Positions 1 through 10,630 of a stretch of DNA of 64,000 nucleotides are shown here, in pieces. A program made the position numbers and the translations under genes. The DNA comes from Pyropia yezoensis. Its lineage: Eukaryota; Rhodophyta; Bangiophyceae; Bangiales; Bangiaceae. The notes beneath the pieces are model-generated. The model did not search any database. It saw nothing but the letters and a program-made list of their open reading frames with translations, and had not been told where the DNA came from. Every line of letters begins with the position of its first letter. Position 1 is the first letter of the stretch. The stretch covers positions 5,950,882-6,014,881 of the forward strand of contig CM020618.1 of NCBI GenBank assembly GCA_009829735.1. The letters are read 5' to 3'.

Positions 1-3000
1 CAGCGCGACCTCCGCGTCCTCCACGGCGAGGCCGCACTGGTACGGGCGCGGCCAGCTCCCGACGCCAACGCCTTCCAGGAGGGCCACCTCGACACCCACA
101 TCTGCCCCAGGTCGCGGCAGCCCGGGCGTCTGTGCCACGCGGCCCACCCGTTCAGCGTCTGCTTGCATGGCCCACCGCCCGGCAAAGTATCGCACCAGCT
201 CCAACGACAAGGCAGAATGGCAGGGCAGCCCGGGGGGGGGCTCCCAGACAGCAGCATCATCTCCCATGACAGACGAGGGTGGGTTGATCATCAGCTCAAT
301 CTCCTCCCCGACAGCAGCACCACTACCGCCTCGACCCTCGCTGCCGGTCTCCCCCACCGCCCCTGCTGCTGTTGTAGCTGTAGCAGCAGCGACCGACGCG
401 GCTTCGATTGTCCGTGCGGCCGCAATGACATCGGATGCGACGACCCCCGAGCTTTCGTAGCCCCCCACCAGCACCTGGTTGACAAATTCTCGACGCAGAC
501 GAGCCCGACTCGCGTCCTTGACAACAGCATCCGAGTCGCAGCTGATGACCAAACGGTGCTGGCCCAGGACGGCCCGTATGCACGCTGCCGCCGTCACACA
601 CGTCCCCGCAAACGTGTCCAGTACGATGTCCCCGGGAGGGGAAAACCGCACTATGAGCTCGAAAATGAGGGCAAGACACTTTTGCTCTGGTCGTATCCAT
701 TGCCGCGACCCGTCCCGCCATCGAAGCACCACGTCCTTAAAGTGTGGCGGTCTCACATTGTCAATGACATTGTCGTGTGCCAGGAACCGCAACGGCACAG
801 CGTTCCAAGTACGGTAGTTGACCATGGCGTAGCACTCTTCCCGGGACACCCCAGCGCGCGTGGCGTGGACAACAAACTCGACCTTGTTGGACAGGTTGGT
901 CGTGCTCTGCCGCAGCGAGTTCACCGCGTGTGCGTCCTTGATCGCCACCAGCGGGTGGCCGTCCACTCGAAACGCCGACAGGCTCTTCCTCCCCACCGGG
1001 TCCATATCCTTGAGCGCCTTGAGCGTGTCCATCCACGGACCCAGCTGACCCGCAGAGCAAAAAATGAGCACATGGCCGCCAGGGCGGACATCGGTCTGGA
1101 ACAACCGGGCGGCACGCTGCATGTCGTCAGAGGTAAACACGTCATGTGCAGACTGTTAAAGGCTCCTGTCCGCCCGAATGTTGTACGGAGGATCACAGAG
1201 CACCGGCTGTACCGAAGAACTAATAAAGGGAGGGAGGGTGTGCTCGCCTGTCGGTGTAGAGGGTGTCGTCGCCCCCCCCCCGCCGCTACCGTCCCCGAGG
1301 ATGCCACGCGCTCCGCCACCACCCCTGCGACGAGACGCGTTGGACGGCGTCGCCACTTTTGTGGCATGTGCCGAGAGCAAGTCATCAAACCCACAAGCGT
1401 AGGTCGCACATACCTGGCCCATGGCATCATCCAGCACACCCCAGGCTTCCCCCAGGTCAGCCTGCGGAGCATCACCGGGGCCGTCGGGCCGCTGAGGCTG
1501 CTGACACGGCCGGTCCTGCCGGCCATCCCCACACAGCAACGCCGCCCCTCGGCCAATTGACAGCCCGGATCGACACCCTGCCACCACCTGCTGCCCCGCC
1601 ATCAAGCCAGCCACTCTGCAGTCAGCACGAAACGCCAACTCAATCGTTCTGGCGGAAGATGCACAACAGTCGGGCGCAGGTGACAGCCCCCGACGAGCGA
1701 CGGTAAAGCCGTCGCCCACGCAGGCGCCGTAACCCCGCGGCCAGCGGGGGGGGGGCTTATAAACGCAGTCAGCCCCGCCAAGACGCTGCGCAGTACTCTA
1801 GGCACATTGCCAGACAGGCGGTCCCAATCTGGGTGCCTGTAGTCCTCCACGGTCAAGAAGCCCACGACCTTGCGCTGCTTACGACGCCGCTGTCCTGTGT
1901 GGGATGCGTCGTCACCGTCGCCCGCAGGGGTCGCGGCGCTCGCGTCCCCTCGACCTCCGCGGCCCAGCAGGCCGCGCGTCACCGTAATACCCAGGCCGTA
2001 TGCGCCGGTGCACACGTGTACGTGCTCAAGCATGGTGCCAGCGGCCGCACGGAGCTGAGCATCTGCAAGCGGCGTCAGCCTCCCCACCGCCCTCTGCTCA
2101 TCATCTTGTCCATCCGACTGCTGGCCTGACACTGCGCTCAGCCGTTGTACCGGGACAGTGCCACCACGGACCGGCCCTTTGCTGGTGTGCAGGTCCACTG
2201 GCTGTCCGTCGGGCGATGTGAGGTTGTCCTCTGCGTCCAATGGGCGCCCCAGCGCCACGAAGAAGCCCACAGACGGGCACCAGAGCATGTGCGTAGACAG
2301 CATCACCTCGGCGGAGCGAAAACCCCGACTGCGCGCCACGACATCCCAACCAGAAACGACGTCGCGAACAATAGTCCGAATTCGGGCTGCCACGCCGTCC
2401 AAACAGCCGGCTAGACGCTCCTCGTACTGCCGTTCCTGCTCGCCCGTGTGTGGAGTCCATGTGGACCGGGATGCCCGCCGGAGATGTTGCTCAAGACAGT
2501 AGTAACACGACATGGACAAAACGTGCTCAAATGCACGAAAGGTGAACAGGTCGTCGTCGTCGTCGTCCACAGTGTCTGACGGGGTACGGCGACCACCCAC
2601 ACCGAGCACGTCGCGAAGCAGTAGGTGTTGCGCTAGCCCGGGACACGCGCGCCAACTTCCCCTTACAGGGCGATCTGGGGCGTCCTCCTCTTCCGTCTGA
2701 CACCGTCGGCGGGACGCCCAACGACAGAGCTCGGCAACGCCATCAACCTCGCCGCCCAGTACAAGCAGCAGTTGCCACACCCTCAGGTCAACATCCTCGT
2801 CCGCGGGGACGGGCACCAGCCTAACGTTCCGCTGCCGGTGCATGTCCTCGTCATCCGAGGGGTCTTCGGCCCCAGCACGGGGGACAGTACCGCTCGCGGT
2901 TGCCACTGTGTGCCACCGCGACCCGGATGCAAAGCGCAGTACCCGACCACGACTGAAGGAAGCACGCGGTACTGCTACGAACCGCTTCAGTACCCACACG

Positions 3001-3617
3001 GCTTCATAGACCCCGTGCGCGATGCTATCGTGCAGCCAGCGAGTGCGGGAATGTAGCCTGGGTTGGCCCACTCTGTCCCACAGATAGACCGGATCCATGT
3101 CAACCATAGGCCGGCAATGGTGCTCGCACCAGTCGACAAGATCAGCCCATGTCCCAGAGCGTAGCAAGAGCCCTCCCCTGCCCTCCAGGGAATGGAGGAC
3201 AAACAGATCGCGCAAAGACCCAAGGACGTAGACGACAACCCCACAAGGATACGGCAAAGCTGGTGAAGACGTCTCTGCTCGCGCTACCGCCAACGCGGCA
3301 CGCTCTGCGAAGATTGTGACAAGGTTGACCACCTCTACAGAATCACTTGACGGCATGGTGGTGACGCAGAGAAGGGGCCACAAACCGCGGAAGAGAATGC
3401 AGCCAAGGTCGCACCGTGCCGACAGTAGACGTGGAGAGCAACGGCGATGACGGTGCCGAGAGGAGACCGGCAAGGAGACTGACACTGGTCGTATCTTAAG
3501 TACAAATGAATTTGCTTCCAGTACAGGGAACGCCTCGTCCGAGTTGTCCATTACCAACATATCTACCAAGCATTTAAAAGAATGACAGCATCGGAACCAT
3601 GAGTTTGTTATGTACAT
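1..3617 (-). pseudogene. Beta-class DNA methyltransferase, copy A, broken, cut by window edge
   Basis: Same gene as 36977-40738. It starts at ATG 3617-3615 inside a palindrome and encodes a long unrecognised N-terminal region followed by an amino-methyltransferase domain. The DPPY catalytic motif (motif IV) lies near 1190 and the DTFAGT AdoMet motif (motif I) near 615. The order IV before I is that of beta-class N6-adenine/N4-cytosine DNA methyltransferases. Copy A is damaged. A one-base deletion near 1706 relative to copy B shifts the frame, so the first frame stops at 1602. A TAA at 1156-1158 follows shortly after the DPPY motif, where copy B has a glutamate codon. Beyond that the frame stays open to the window edge. 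The tryptophan that is a stop in copy B (codon 157) is intact here. Target base and sequence specificity cannot be read from the sequence. Confidence 0.85.
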
Positions 3618-3842
3618 AACATCGCGAGGTGTCAGAGCACCCGCGCCGAGCCCGTGCTCGCGTTATGTACATACCGTGTCTCACGGGATTGCAATGCAGT
3701 CTGGCCCCGGTGGGGCGATTTTGCGCAGCGACACAGCGGCGGGCTCGTCCACCCTTCCTTGCTGAGCAAATGTAATCCTGCCAGATGTTTCTTGCCCCGT
3801 CGCACGAGCGCCCGTCCAGTGGTCGCGTTATGTACATAACGC
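3607..3842. promoter_or_regulatory. Three palindromes upstream of methyltransferase, copy A
   Basis: The core GTTATGTACATAAC is at 3607-3620, a degenerate copy begins at 3660, and a perfect 18-bp GCGTTATGTACATAACGC is at 3825-3842. The methyltransferase ATG on the minus strand (3617-3615) lies inside the first palindrome, so the predicted protein begins MYIT. The matching region of copy B has the same three sites. A binding site for a dimeric regulator is the natural reading; the factor is unknown. Confidence 0.6.
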
Positions 3843-4206
3843 GAACCAGGGGTTGTGCCCGAAGACAAGAGGCACGCACGCCGACTGACTCGTCTCATCA
3901 GCAGCGTGATTGTGTCGTGGACAGGTAGGCGAGCCGTGCAGAGTTCTCGTTATGAAAATCGACACCTGCAGACTGGGCGTGAACACCTCGCCGAGACATT
4001 ATCACATGACAAAGCGAACGGGCCACGTCCTCCACCTTTCCACGAACGACAGAAAACAACAATACCAAAGCAGTCGTAGACAATAGAGACAACGCTGTCA
4101 AGTACTACACAACCCTCGGCGGCCCTCGAGGATCGTAGTCTTCATCCGACGAGCTAGACTGCTGAGAGTCCTCTGCATCATCTTGATCATCCTCATCGCG
4201 GAACGA

Positions 4207-4314
4207 GGTGTCTGATACGTCCGCCCCATCTGCAGGGTGGGCATCCCTGTCCCGGGACGAGGTGTCTGATACGTCCGCCCCTTCTGCAGGGTGGGCATCG
4301 TCCACGTCGCTGGC
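4207..4314. repeat. 54-bp tandem duplication in ParB-like C-terminus
   Basis: The segment beginning GGTGTCTGATACGTCCGCCC occurs at 4207 and again at 4261, a period of 54 bp (18 codons). It repeats the acidic DAHPAEGADVSDTS block in the protein tail. Copy B has the block once, so this is a copy-A-specific in-frame duplication. Confidence 0.85.
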
Positions 4315-6059
4315 GTACACCATTTCGCCACAATTCTTGCACTTGCTCGGCTCGAGACACGGGGCGCCAGTGCCCTCACCAAACAACCACTCAGGGACCT
4401 TGTATTTGGCGTTTTTCAGCGGCTCGTCAAAACGTTGTAGGTAGAGGTGCAGCCGGATGGAGTGCGAGTAGGACAGCAATGCCGGCGCGGCGCGCAGTCG
4501 CCAGAGATCGTCCTCGTGACCGGCACCACAGTGAGCAACGTCCGCGCGGACGACGAAGAGACCCCCCGCAGGCACAACCACCCTCTCAGGTCTCACCAGA
4601 TGCGGGACATCCAGCTTCTTCTCGAGGCGATGGACAACGTGAAAGCTGCCGGGATACACAACCACAGTGAACCCATCCTTACCGGCCGCCATGGCAAAGT
4701 AGTTGTGGCTGCGCGGGCGCGAGAACGTCTGCAGCGGCGCCCGGCGGCTGTCGTCGGCATTCTGGGCAGTAGGGGGGTCTGGTTTCTCGGCCCGGACAGT
4801 GGCGTCCACGTGTGGCTGTTGCCGCATCGCTCGAGAGGTGGTCAGCAATACTCGGGCGCCGGACTTGGGCACCCGCACCAGTGGGCGCTCATTAAGCTGC
4901 TGCGCCGTCTGTGCACCGACCAGCACTTGGTGAGCCATGGCAGCCATCAGCATGTCACAGTGCAGCTTGGTCTTCTACAAGCCGTCCGCGTCCTTATCGT
5001 CCCCATTGGCGGCCAGAGCCAACTGTCGCACGGTGAGCCGCCCCTGACCACGTTTCATTGCGGTTTCGTCGACCTTGCCAAGGCCGACGTTGTGGATGGG
5101 CGTCCACATCGGGTCGTCGTCCTTGAGCGCGGCTTCACCCGGAAACTTGTTGATCACAGATTGAAGAAAATCGCCGACGGGGTCCATCTTGGTCGGGGTT
5201 GTGGATGATCCAGACGAGACGGCAGCGCCGTCGACGCCGACTTCCGCGCCACCACCACCCTCCACACGGGTCATGCAGGTCATCGCGTGCTTGACCACCG
5301 TCCAGCCTCGCTCGACAAGCTCGGTCCCGTACTGGATACGCGCTAGGTTGGTCAGCAGCAAACGGGTGTCGGGGATATGTCGATCGCGCTCCACCGCGGC
5401 GGGGGGGGCGCTGGGCATGTCCAGGGCCAGGTATGTGTAGTCAAGGAGCGCCAAGCCACGGTTACACATGAGCGTCTCGGCTGCATTACCCATTGCGTCC
5501 CACGTGGACCGTGGAACAAAGTCGCGGCTCTGGTGCTCCAGGGGCAGCAGGAGAGCAAAGGGCGGCAGCGGCGTCCGCACAGCAGTATCACGGGGCCCGG
5601 AAGAGAGGTCCAATGCCCGGCGATTCTCCTTGGCCGCCTCCTTCATACTGTCCGGAATGTCGGGTACGGTATCCTCATAGGCCTCTTCGTCGTCCTTCTG
5701 AGAGCCTCCTGGTACACTTGGACGCCCTAGTGTGACAGTGCGCTTGCGAGCAAACGCCCCATGACCGCCACCTTGTCCACGGCCACCCCCTCCACTGCCA
5801 GCGCTTCCGCGGCCACCGGGAGCACAAGCACCACTCTTCCCCTTCTTTCGCGGCGCCGTCCGGCGACGCTTCTTCTTGGGCGGTGGCACAGGCGCTCCGC
5901 CACTAGAATCAGAAGCGTTCTGTTCCGAAGGTGGTTTGCGCGGGCGCGTGAGTCGGTTTGACTTGCGAACGCCCCCGTCGCTGACGGCACCGTCGCCACC
6001 GTTGGCCGGCTCCTCGGGGCCGGCTGTGCCCGCAACGCCAGGCACAGCGGGTGCCTCGT

Positions 6060-6365
6060 CCCCGCCCTCGCCACCGTCACCATCGCCCCCACCGCCTTCG
6101 CCGTCGCCGCCGTCACCACCACCTCCGCCGTCGCCACCACCTCCGCCGTCTTCACCACCTCCGCCGTCGCCACCACCTCCGCCGTCGCCACCGCCCCCGC
6201 CGTCGCCACCGTCGCCGTTGTCGTCACCGTCGCCACCGTCACCACCGTCGCCACCGACCCCACCATCACCTCCACCACCTCCGCTCCCAGCTCCGCTCCC
6301 AGCTTCGCTCCCAGCACCGCTCCCAGCACCGTCGCCGTCACCGTCGCCGTCACCATCGCCACCGG
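6060..6365. repeat. Trinucleotide/hexanucleotide tract coding Gly/Asp repeat
   Basis: Dense repetition of CCACCTCCGCCGTCG-type units on the plus strand. In the ParB-like frame (minus) it reads as GGDGGGGGDGG and GDGDGDGDG runs. The length differs from copy B (43130-43490), as expected for slippage. Confidence 0.9.
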
Positions 6366-8280
6366 TGGTACGGTGACCCATGCGGGCATCGGCATCAGGC
6401 CTGGTCCCCGCGACGGCACTATTGCCACCCTCTTCACGTAAACCGGCCCTGGTAGCCGCCGGCGCCGTACCCGACGCGGTGGCTGAATCGGTAGGGAGGG
6501 GGCGGTCCTGCTCATCCGAGGGAGGGGTTAAGAAGGCCCGCACCTTGGCTGCCCACTCGGGGAAGAAGAGCTCGTAAAACGACAGGTCTTGCACAAACCT
6601 GAAAGGGTCTTCTGAACCACCCGACGCCGCCGTGCCCCTGCATCCGGGTCGACCCTTGCCCTTGCCCTTGCTGCCGCCACCGCCACCCGCAGCCAAGACG
6701 GCTCGGGCAGGTGGCTGTGGAGAGTCGTACTTGGTGATGACCAACACCTGGAGCTCGTCCAGCAGCGAGAGGTTCTGTCGGCGACGCTTCTGCTTCAACA
6801 CGTCCGTCAAAGGCGCTCTGTGTGTGAAAACGGCACACCCAGCCGCAAGCGCCTGCGCCTCTGCAACTGCACGGTCCTTGGCCGATGCGAGGCGAAGAAG
6901 GGTGCGCCGCATCTTCGCTTCGTTGATCGCGAAGCGCACGAAATAGACAAGATTAGCAAAGAACGCAAAGTCGGTGCCCCGTGTCAGCCGCCGGATGGCA
7001 TTGTTGCCCGCGTTGCGACGACCCGTCCACTCCCAACCGACCTGGAGCATCCACAGGCGCACCTCATTGCAGTACACCAGCGGTACGCCCCCCAAAGTGC
7101 AAAGTGCCGGAGACGCACACGACTCGGTCGTCAAGGCGTGCTCGCCCCGTGAGCCCACAGAGTCAGTGATGCGCTTGATAATGTATTCGCCAGACCGCTC
7201 GTCCTCAATGTAGATCAGGGCAATCTTGATCATGCGTCGCAAGACGGCCTTGCCAATACGGGACGTTTCCGGGCCGCCCCTGACGGTCGCGTCGTCTTGG
7301 TCCTCTTGTTCACGGTCCACCTCATCGGACTCACGGTGAGCAAGGTCCACGTCCATGGGGTCCTGCTTGCGGTTGTCCATGTAGTTGCAGAAGATGCGAA
7401 TGAGGTCCGACATACTGTGCTGGAACAGAGACTGCTTCTTGCCCAAAGGTTGGCGGTCGTTGTACTCTCGTAGCCAGCTTGTAATGAAGTGGATGTTGTC
7501 CACGTCGCTCATCTCCTTGGCCTTGGCGGCCGTCGAGTTGGCGCGCACCCCCAACGTGAGGGCCATCATGAGCGTCAAGGGTTGCCCGTCACGCCGAACG
7601 ATGACCGCCACTTGCACCTCACCGACAGCGATGGCGTGCCCTTCCTTGTGCAGCTCCCGCAGCGCCGTCAGTCGATGCGCGCCGTCCACGAGTAAAAAGC
7701 TATCCTCGGCCCCGGGACACTCTGGGTCTGCGCATACGGATATCATTCCGTACGTGGTCGTATAACCGAAGTCGCGGTACGAGCGCAGCTGTTCGTCGAC
7801 AGTGCCGCGGTTGATAGTACGCACCGTCCGCGGGGCAATGCGAATGGCCTCGATCGGTACATACCGCTTCGACGCGATAACGTAGTCGCTGGAAGGACCG
7901 ACCCATGTAGGCGCCGACGCCGTCACCACGCTACTGTCCATATGCGGTGCTGGAACATCCCCTGGTGCTGGTGGCAGCTGCTTATCGTCAGACGGGGCCC
8001 GAGAGTTGCTCTCAGAACGACTGTCATCAGCGACGCCACGGCCATCGCCGTCTCCACCACTGCCCGGTCGGCCGGACCCACTCGCTCCGCCGGTGCAAGT
8101 ACGACGACCAGAACTGCCGCCAGTGACGCCACGACCCTCGCCGTCTCCACCACCGCCTGGTCGGCCCGCCCCACCCGCTCCCGCTGATGCACCACCTCCG
8201 CCACCACCACCACCACCCCGACCGCCACCCCGACCGCCACCCCGACCGTCACGCTCGGCGCTACGACTGCGACCACAATC

Positions 8281-8960
8281 AGTAGTGTCACGGGAATTCG
8301 TGCGAGGTCTGTCAGCCCCGCCATCGGCCCGACGTCCGTCGTCATCGCCTCCGCGTCCACCACGATCGGTGCTACGAGCCCGACTGCGACCACGATCAGT
8401 AGTGTCACGGGAAGTCAGGCGAGGTCGGTCACCACCGCAATCAGCTCGACGTCCGCCGTCATCGGCCTGACGTCCGCCGTCATCGCCTCCGCGTCCACCA
8501 CGATCGGTGCTTCGAGCGTGACCGCGACCACGATCGGTAGTGTCACAAGAAGTCGTACGAGGTCGGTCACCACCGCCATCAGCTCGACGTCCGCCGTCAT
8601 CGGCCCGACGTCCGCCGTCATCGCCTCCGCGTCCACCACGATCGGTGCTTCGAGCGTGACCGCGACCACGATCGGTAGTGTCACAAGAAGTCGTACGAGG
8701 TCGGTCAGCCCCGCCATCGGCCCGACGTCCGCAGTCATCGCCTCCGCGTCCACCACGATCGGTGCTTCGAGCGTGACCGCGACCACGATCAGTGGTGTCA
8801 CGGGAAGTCGTGCGAGGTCGGTCACCACCGCCATCAGCTCGACGTCCGCCGTCATCGCCTCCACGTCCACCGCGATCGGTGCTTCGAACGTGACCGCGAC
8901 CACGATCGGTAGTGTCTCGGGAGGTCGTGCGAGGCCGGCCTGCGTCGCGAAAAGCGTGAC
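8281..8960. repeat. RG-rich protein minisatellite, copy A
   Basis: Tandem units of roughly 117-138 bp encode about 39-46 residues of the type DRPRTTSRDTTDRGRGH followed by RSTDRGGRGGDDGGRRADGG. About five to six imperfect units occur in copy A and fewer in copy B, all in frame. RG/RGG repeats are typical of RNA- or DNA-binding low-complexity regions and arginine-methylation targets. Confidence 0.85.
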
Positions 8961-9384
8961 CAAGTCGGTCAGTGCCGCGGCTATCCCGACGTCCGCCGTC
9001 ATCGTCACCACGTCCGTCGCGATCAGCGTTTCGCAGGGCGACTCCTCGGTCGCCATTATCGGATCCGTGACCGATGCTGCCACCACTAGGGATACCGCCA
9101 CGTCCACCACCGCTACCACCACCACTACCACCACCGCGGGCACCGCCACGTCCACTATCGCTACCGCCACCACGGGGACCGCCACGGGAACCGCTCCGGG
9201 CACCACCCCGGGCACCGCCACCACCACCGCCGCCACCACCGCCACGGCCACCACCACGGGCACCACCACCGGCCTTTCCCGGTGCCATCGGTCCTATAGA
9301 GCCACCAAGGGGTGTCGGCCTCGCCACCACGCCCACCACACAGACCGCCAACACCACACAACCCGCCGCCTTGGCCGCTACCAC

Positions 9385-10125
9385 CTGCAGGGGGGGGGGG
9401 GGGGTGGTAGAGGGGGGTGGGGGGGAAGAGGCGAAAAAGCCACGGCAGAGAATCAGCGGCCGTGGGGTGGGGGCGCGGCTTGGGGGCTGCACACCAGCAG
9501 CGGCGGCGGCGCGGTTTCAAGAAACCGCGCCGCCGGTGGCGCGGTTTCAAGAAACCGTGCCGCCGGTGCTGGCGCGACCTGCCCCCCTCCCCCAACAGAG
9601 CCGCCGCGCCCGTGCTCCCCCCCGGCCGGCCGCCGATCCGCCACCCCGCCCCTCCCACACTCTCCCCCCCTCCTCCTCACGCCCCCCCCTCCCCCCCCCC
9701 CCCCCCCCACAACGAACGCACCGGGTTGGCCGCTACAACCGCCACACAGCCCGCTGCCTTGGCCGCCACGACCTGCGGGGGGAGGGGGAAGGGGGGGGGT
9801 GGGGGAGAAGAGGGGAAAAGGGCACGGCAGAGAATCAGCGGCCGTGGGGTGGGGGCGCGGCTTGGGGGCAGCACACCAGCAGCGGCGGCGGCGCGGTTTC
9901 AAGAAACCGCGCCGCCGGTGCTGGCGCGACCTGCCCCCCTCCCCCAACAGAGCCGCCGCGCCCGTGCTCCCCCCCGGCCGGCCGCCGATCCGCCACCCCG
10001 CCCCACCCACACTCTCCCCCCCTCCTCCTTACGCCCCCTCCTCTCCCCCCCTCCCCCCCACAACAAACGCACCGGTCCGGCCGCTACAACCGCCACACAA
10101 CCCGGCGCCTTGGCCGCCACCAGCA
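9385..10125 (-). repeat. Tandem exon/intron cassette in front of ParB-like gene, copy A
   Basis: On the minus strand, repeated units each have an apparent 5' splice site (GTGCGTTYG), a Pro/Gly-coding GC-rich interior, a C-rich tract, a 3' splice site (CGCAG or CTGCAG) and a short exon. Candidate introns are 9773-10072 (300 bp) and 9385-9721 (337 bp). A first exon ends at 10073 with the reading LLVAAKAPGCV, the middle exon is 9722-9772, and the terminal exon begins at 9384. All joins keep phase 0. Related arrays lie at 32269-33340 and 46392-46772. Confidence 0.6.
9722..9772 (-). CDS. 51-nt cassette exon (17 codons)
   Basis: Exactly 51 nt lie between a CGCAG acceptor and a GTGCG donor. They encode VVAAKAAGCVAVVAANP, nearly the same as the start of the terminal exon (VVAAKAAGCVV). 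Because it is 51 nt and phase 0 on both sides, it can be included or skipped without changing frame. A parallel exon of the same size is at 32942-32992. Splicing is inferred from borders only. Confidence 0.45.
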
Positions 10126-10129
10126 GCGG

Positions 10130-10480
10130 GGGGGGTGGGGGGAGGGGTGCGGGAAAGGAGGGGGCGCGGCACACCGTGGAGAGGGTGGTCGGGAATGGGG
10201 GAGATGGCGCGGCACAACCGGGAAAGGGACGGTGGTGGAAGGGAGGGGGCGCGGCGCACCGTGGAGAGGGTGAGGGTGAGAGGGCGCGGCACAACCGGGA
10301 AAGGGAGGGGTGGGTGAAGGGAGGGGGCGCGGCACACCGTGGACAGGGTGAGGGGGAGAGGGCGCGGCGCAACCGGGAAAGGGAGGGTGGGTGAAGGGAG
10401 GGGGCGCGGCACACCGTGGAGAGGGTGAGGGTGAGAGGACGCGGCACAACCGGGAAAGGGAGGGGTGGGGGGTTGGACGC
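10130..10480. repeat. GC-rich ~65-bp tandem repeats
   Basis: About five imperfect units contain GCGCGGCACACCGTGGAGAG followed by GGCGCGGCACAACCGGGAAA. The unit length is not a multiple of three and the reading frame drifts between units, so I read this as non-coding upstream sequence, although Pro/Ser-rich frames cross it. Equivalent arrays are at 33370-33490 and 46790-47040. Confidence 0.85.
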
Positions 10481-10509
10481 ACAGAGCGCGGCGGGGAGAG
10501 CGGTGGGGG

Positions 10510-10630
10510 GACGGGGCCGCGCGTGCACGCATGCGCGCGTGCATGCCCGTTCATCGGGCGCCGCGCGCATGCATGCGCGCTACGTGGGTGCACGAATGCG
10601 TGCGTGGGTGCACGAATGCGTGCGCGTCAC
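10510..10630. repeat. Alternating purine-pyrimidine tract
   Basis: GCGTGCACGCATGCGCGCGT-type sequence, including two copies of GTGGGTGCACGAATGCGTGC, is strongly alternating and could adopt Z-DNA. The same tract lies at the same relative position at 33500-33620 and 47080-47168. Confidence 0.7.

Larger units (their letters stand above)
4105..9384 (-). pseudogene. ParB/Srx-domain protein with RG repeats, copy A, one nonsense codon
   Basis: This is a terminal exon of about 1760 codons, opened by a probable 3' splice site (CTGCAG at 9390-9385). Counting from 9384: a hydrophobic stretch begins at residue 1 (VVAAKAAG then a Val-rich run); RG/RGG-rich tandem repeats cover about residues 40-440; a ParB/Srx-like domain lies around 510-620 with GAHR at residue 568; a Gly/Asp repeat tract and a basic region follow; the tail has a CxxC pair and is acidic. 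The C-terminal 280 residues include a stretch resembling a cupin/2-oxoglutarate oxygenase fold (PGSFH, then RADVAHCGAG, then RLHLYLQ), which is weak. An in-frame TAG at 4975-4977 replaces a serine codon of copy B, after which the same frame is open to 4105. ParB-like domains bind CTP or cut DNA in bacteria; the role here is unknown. Confidence 0.8.

Noticed and set aside
163-1560. 465-codon plus-strand frame opposite the methyltransferase
   Set aside because: Antisense shadow of a GC-rich gene whose minus strand carries real methyltransferase motifs; no domain of its own. The copy B counterpart (from 36686) is the same shadow.
4975-4977. Stop-codon reassignment explaining the interrupted genes
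   Set aside because: TAG, TAA and TGA all occur as interruptions, each in only one copy, and intact genes end at all three; local mutation is simpler.
5761-10394. Long plus-strand Thr/Ala/Pro-rich frames over the ParB-like repeats
   Set aside because: They read the complementary strand of trinucleotide and RG-coding repeats, in several frames at once. The minus frame has the ParB-like domain. The same applies to 42827-46522.
9899-10593. Pro/Arg-rich minus frames through the 65-bp repeats as the true N-terminus of the ParB-like protein
   Set aside because: The repeat unit is not a multiple of three, so the frame drifts between units and between copies; more likely untranslated.
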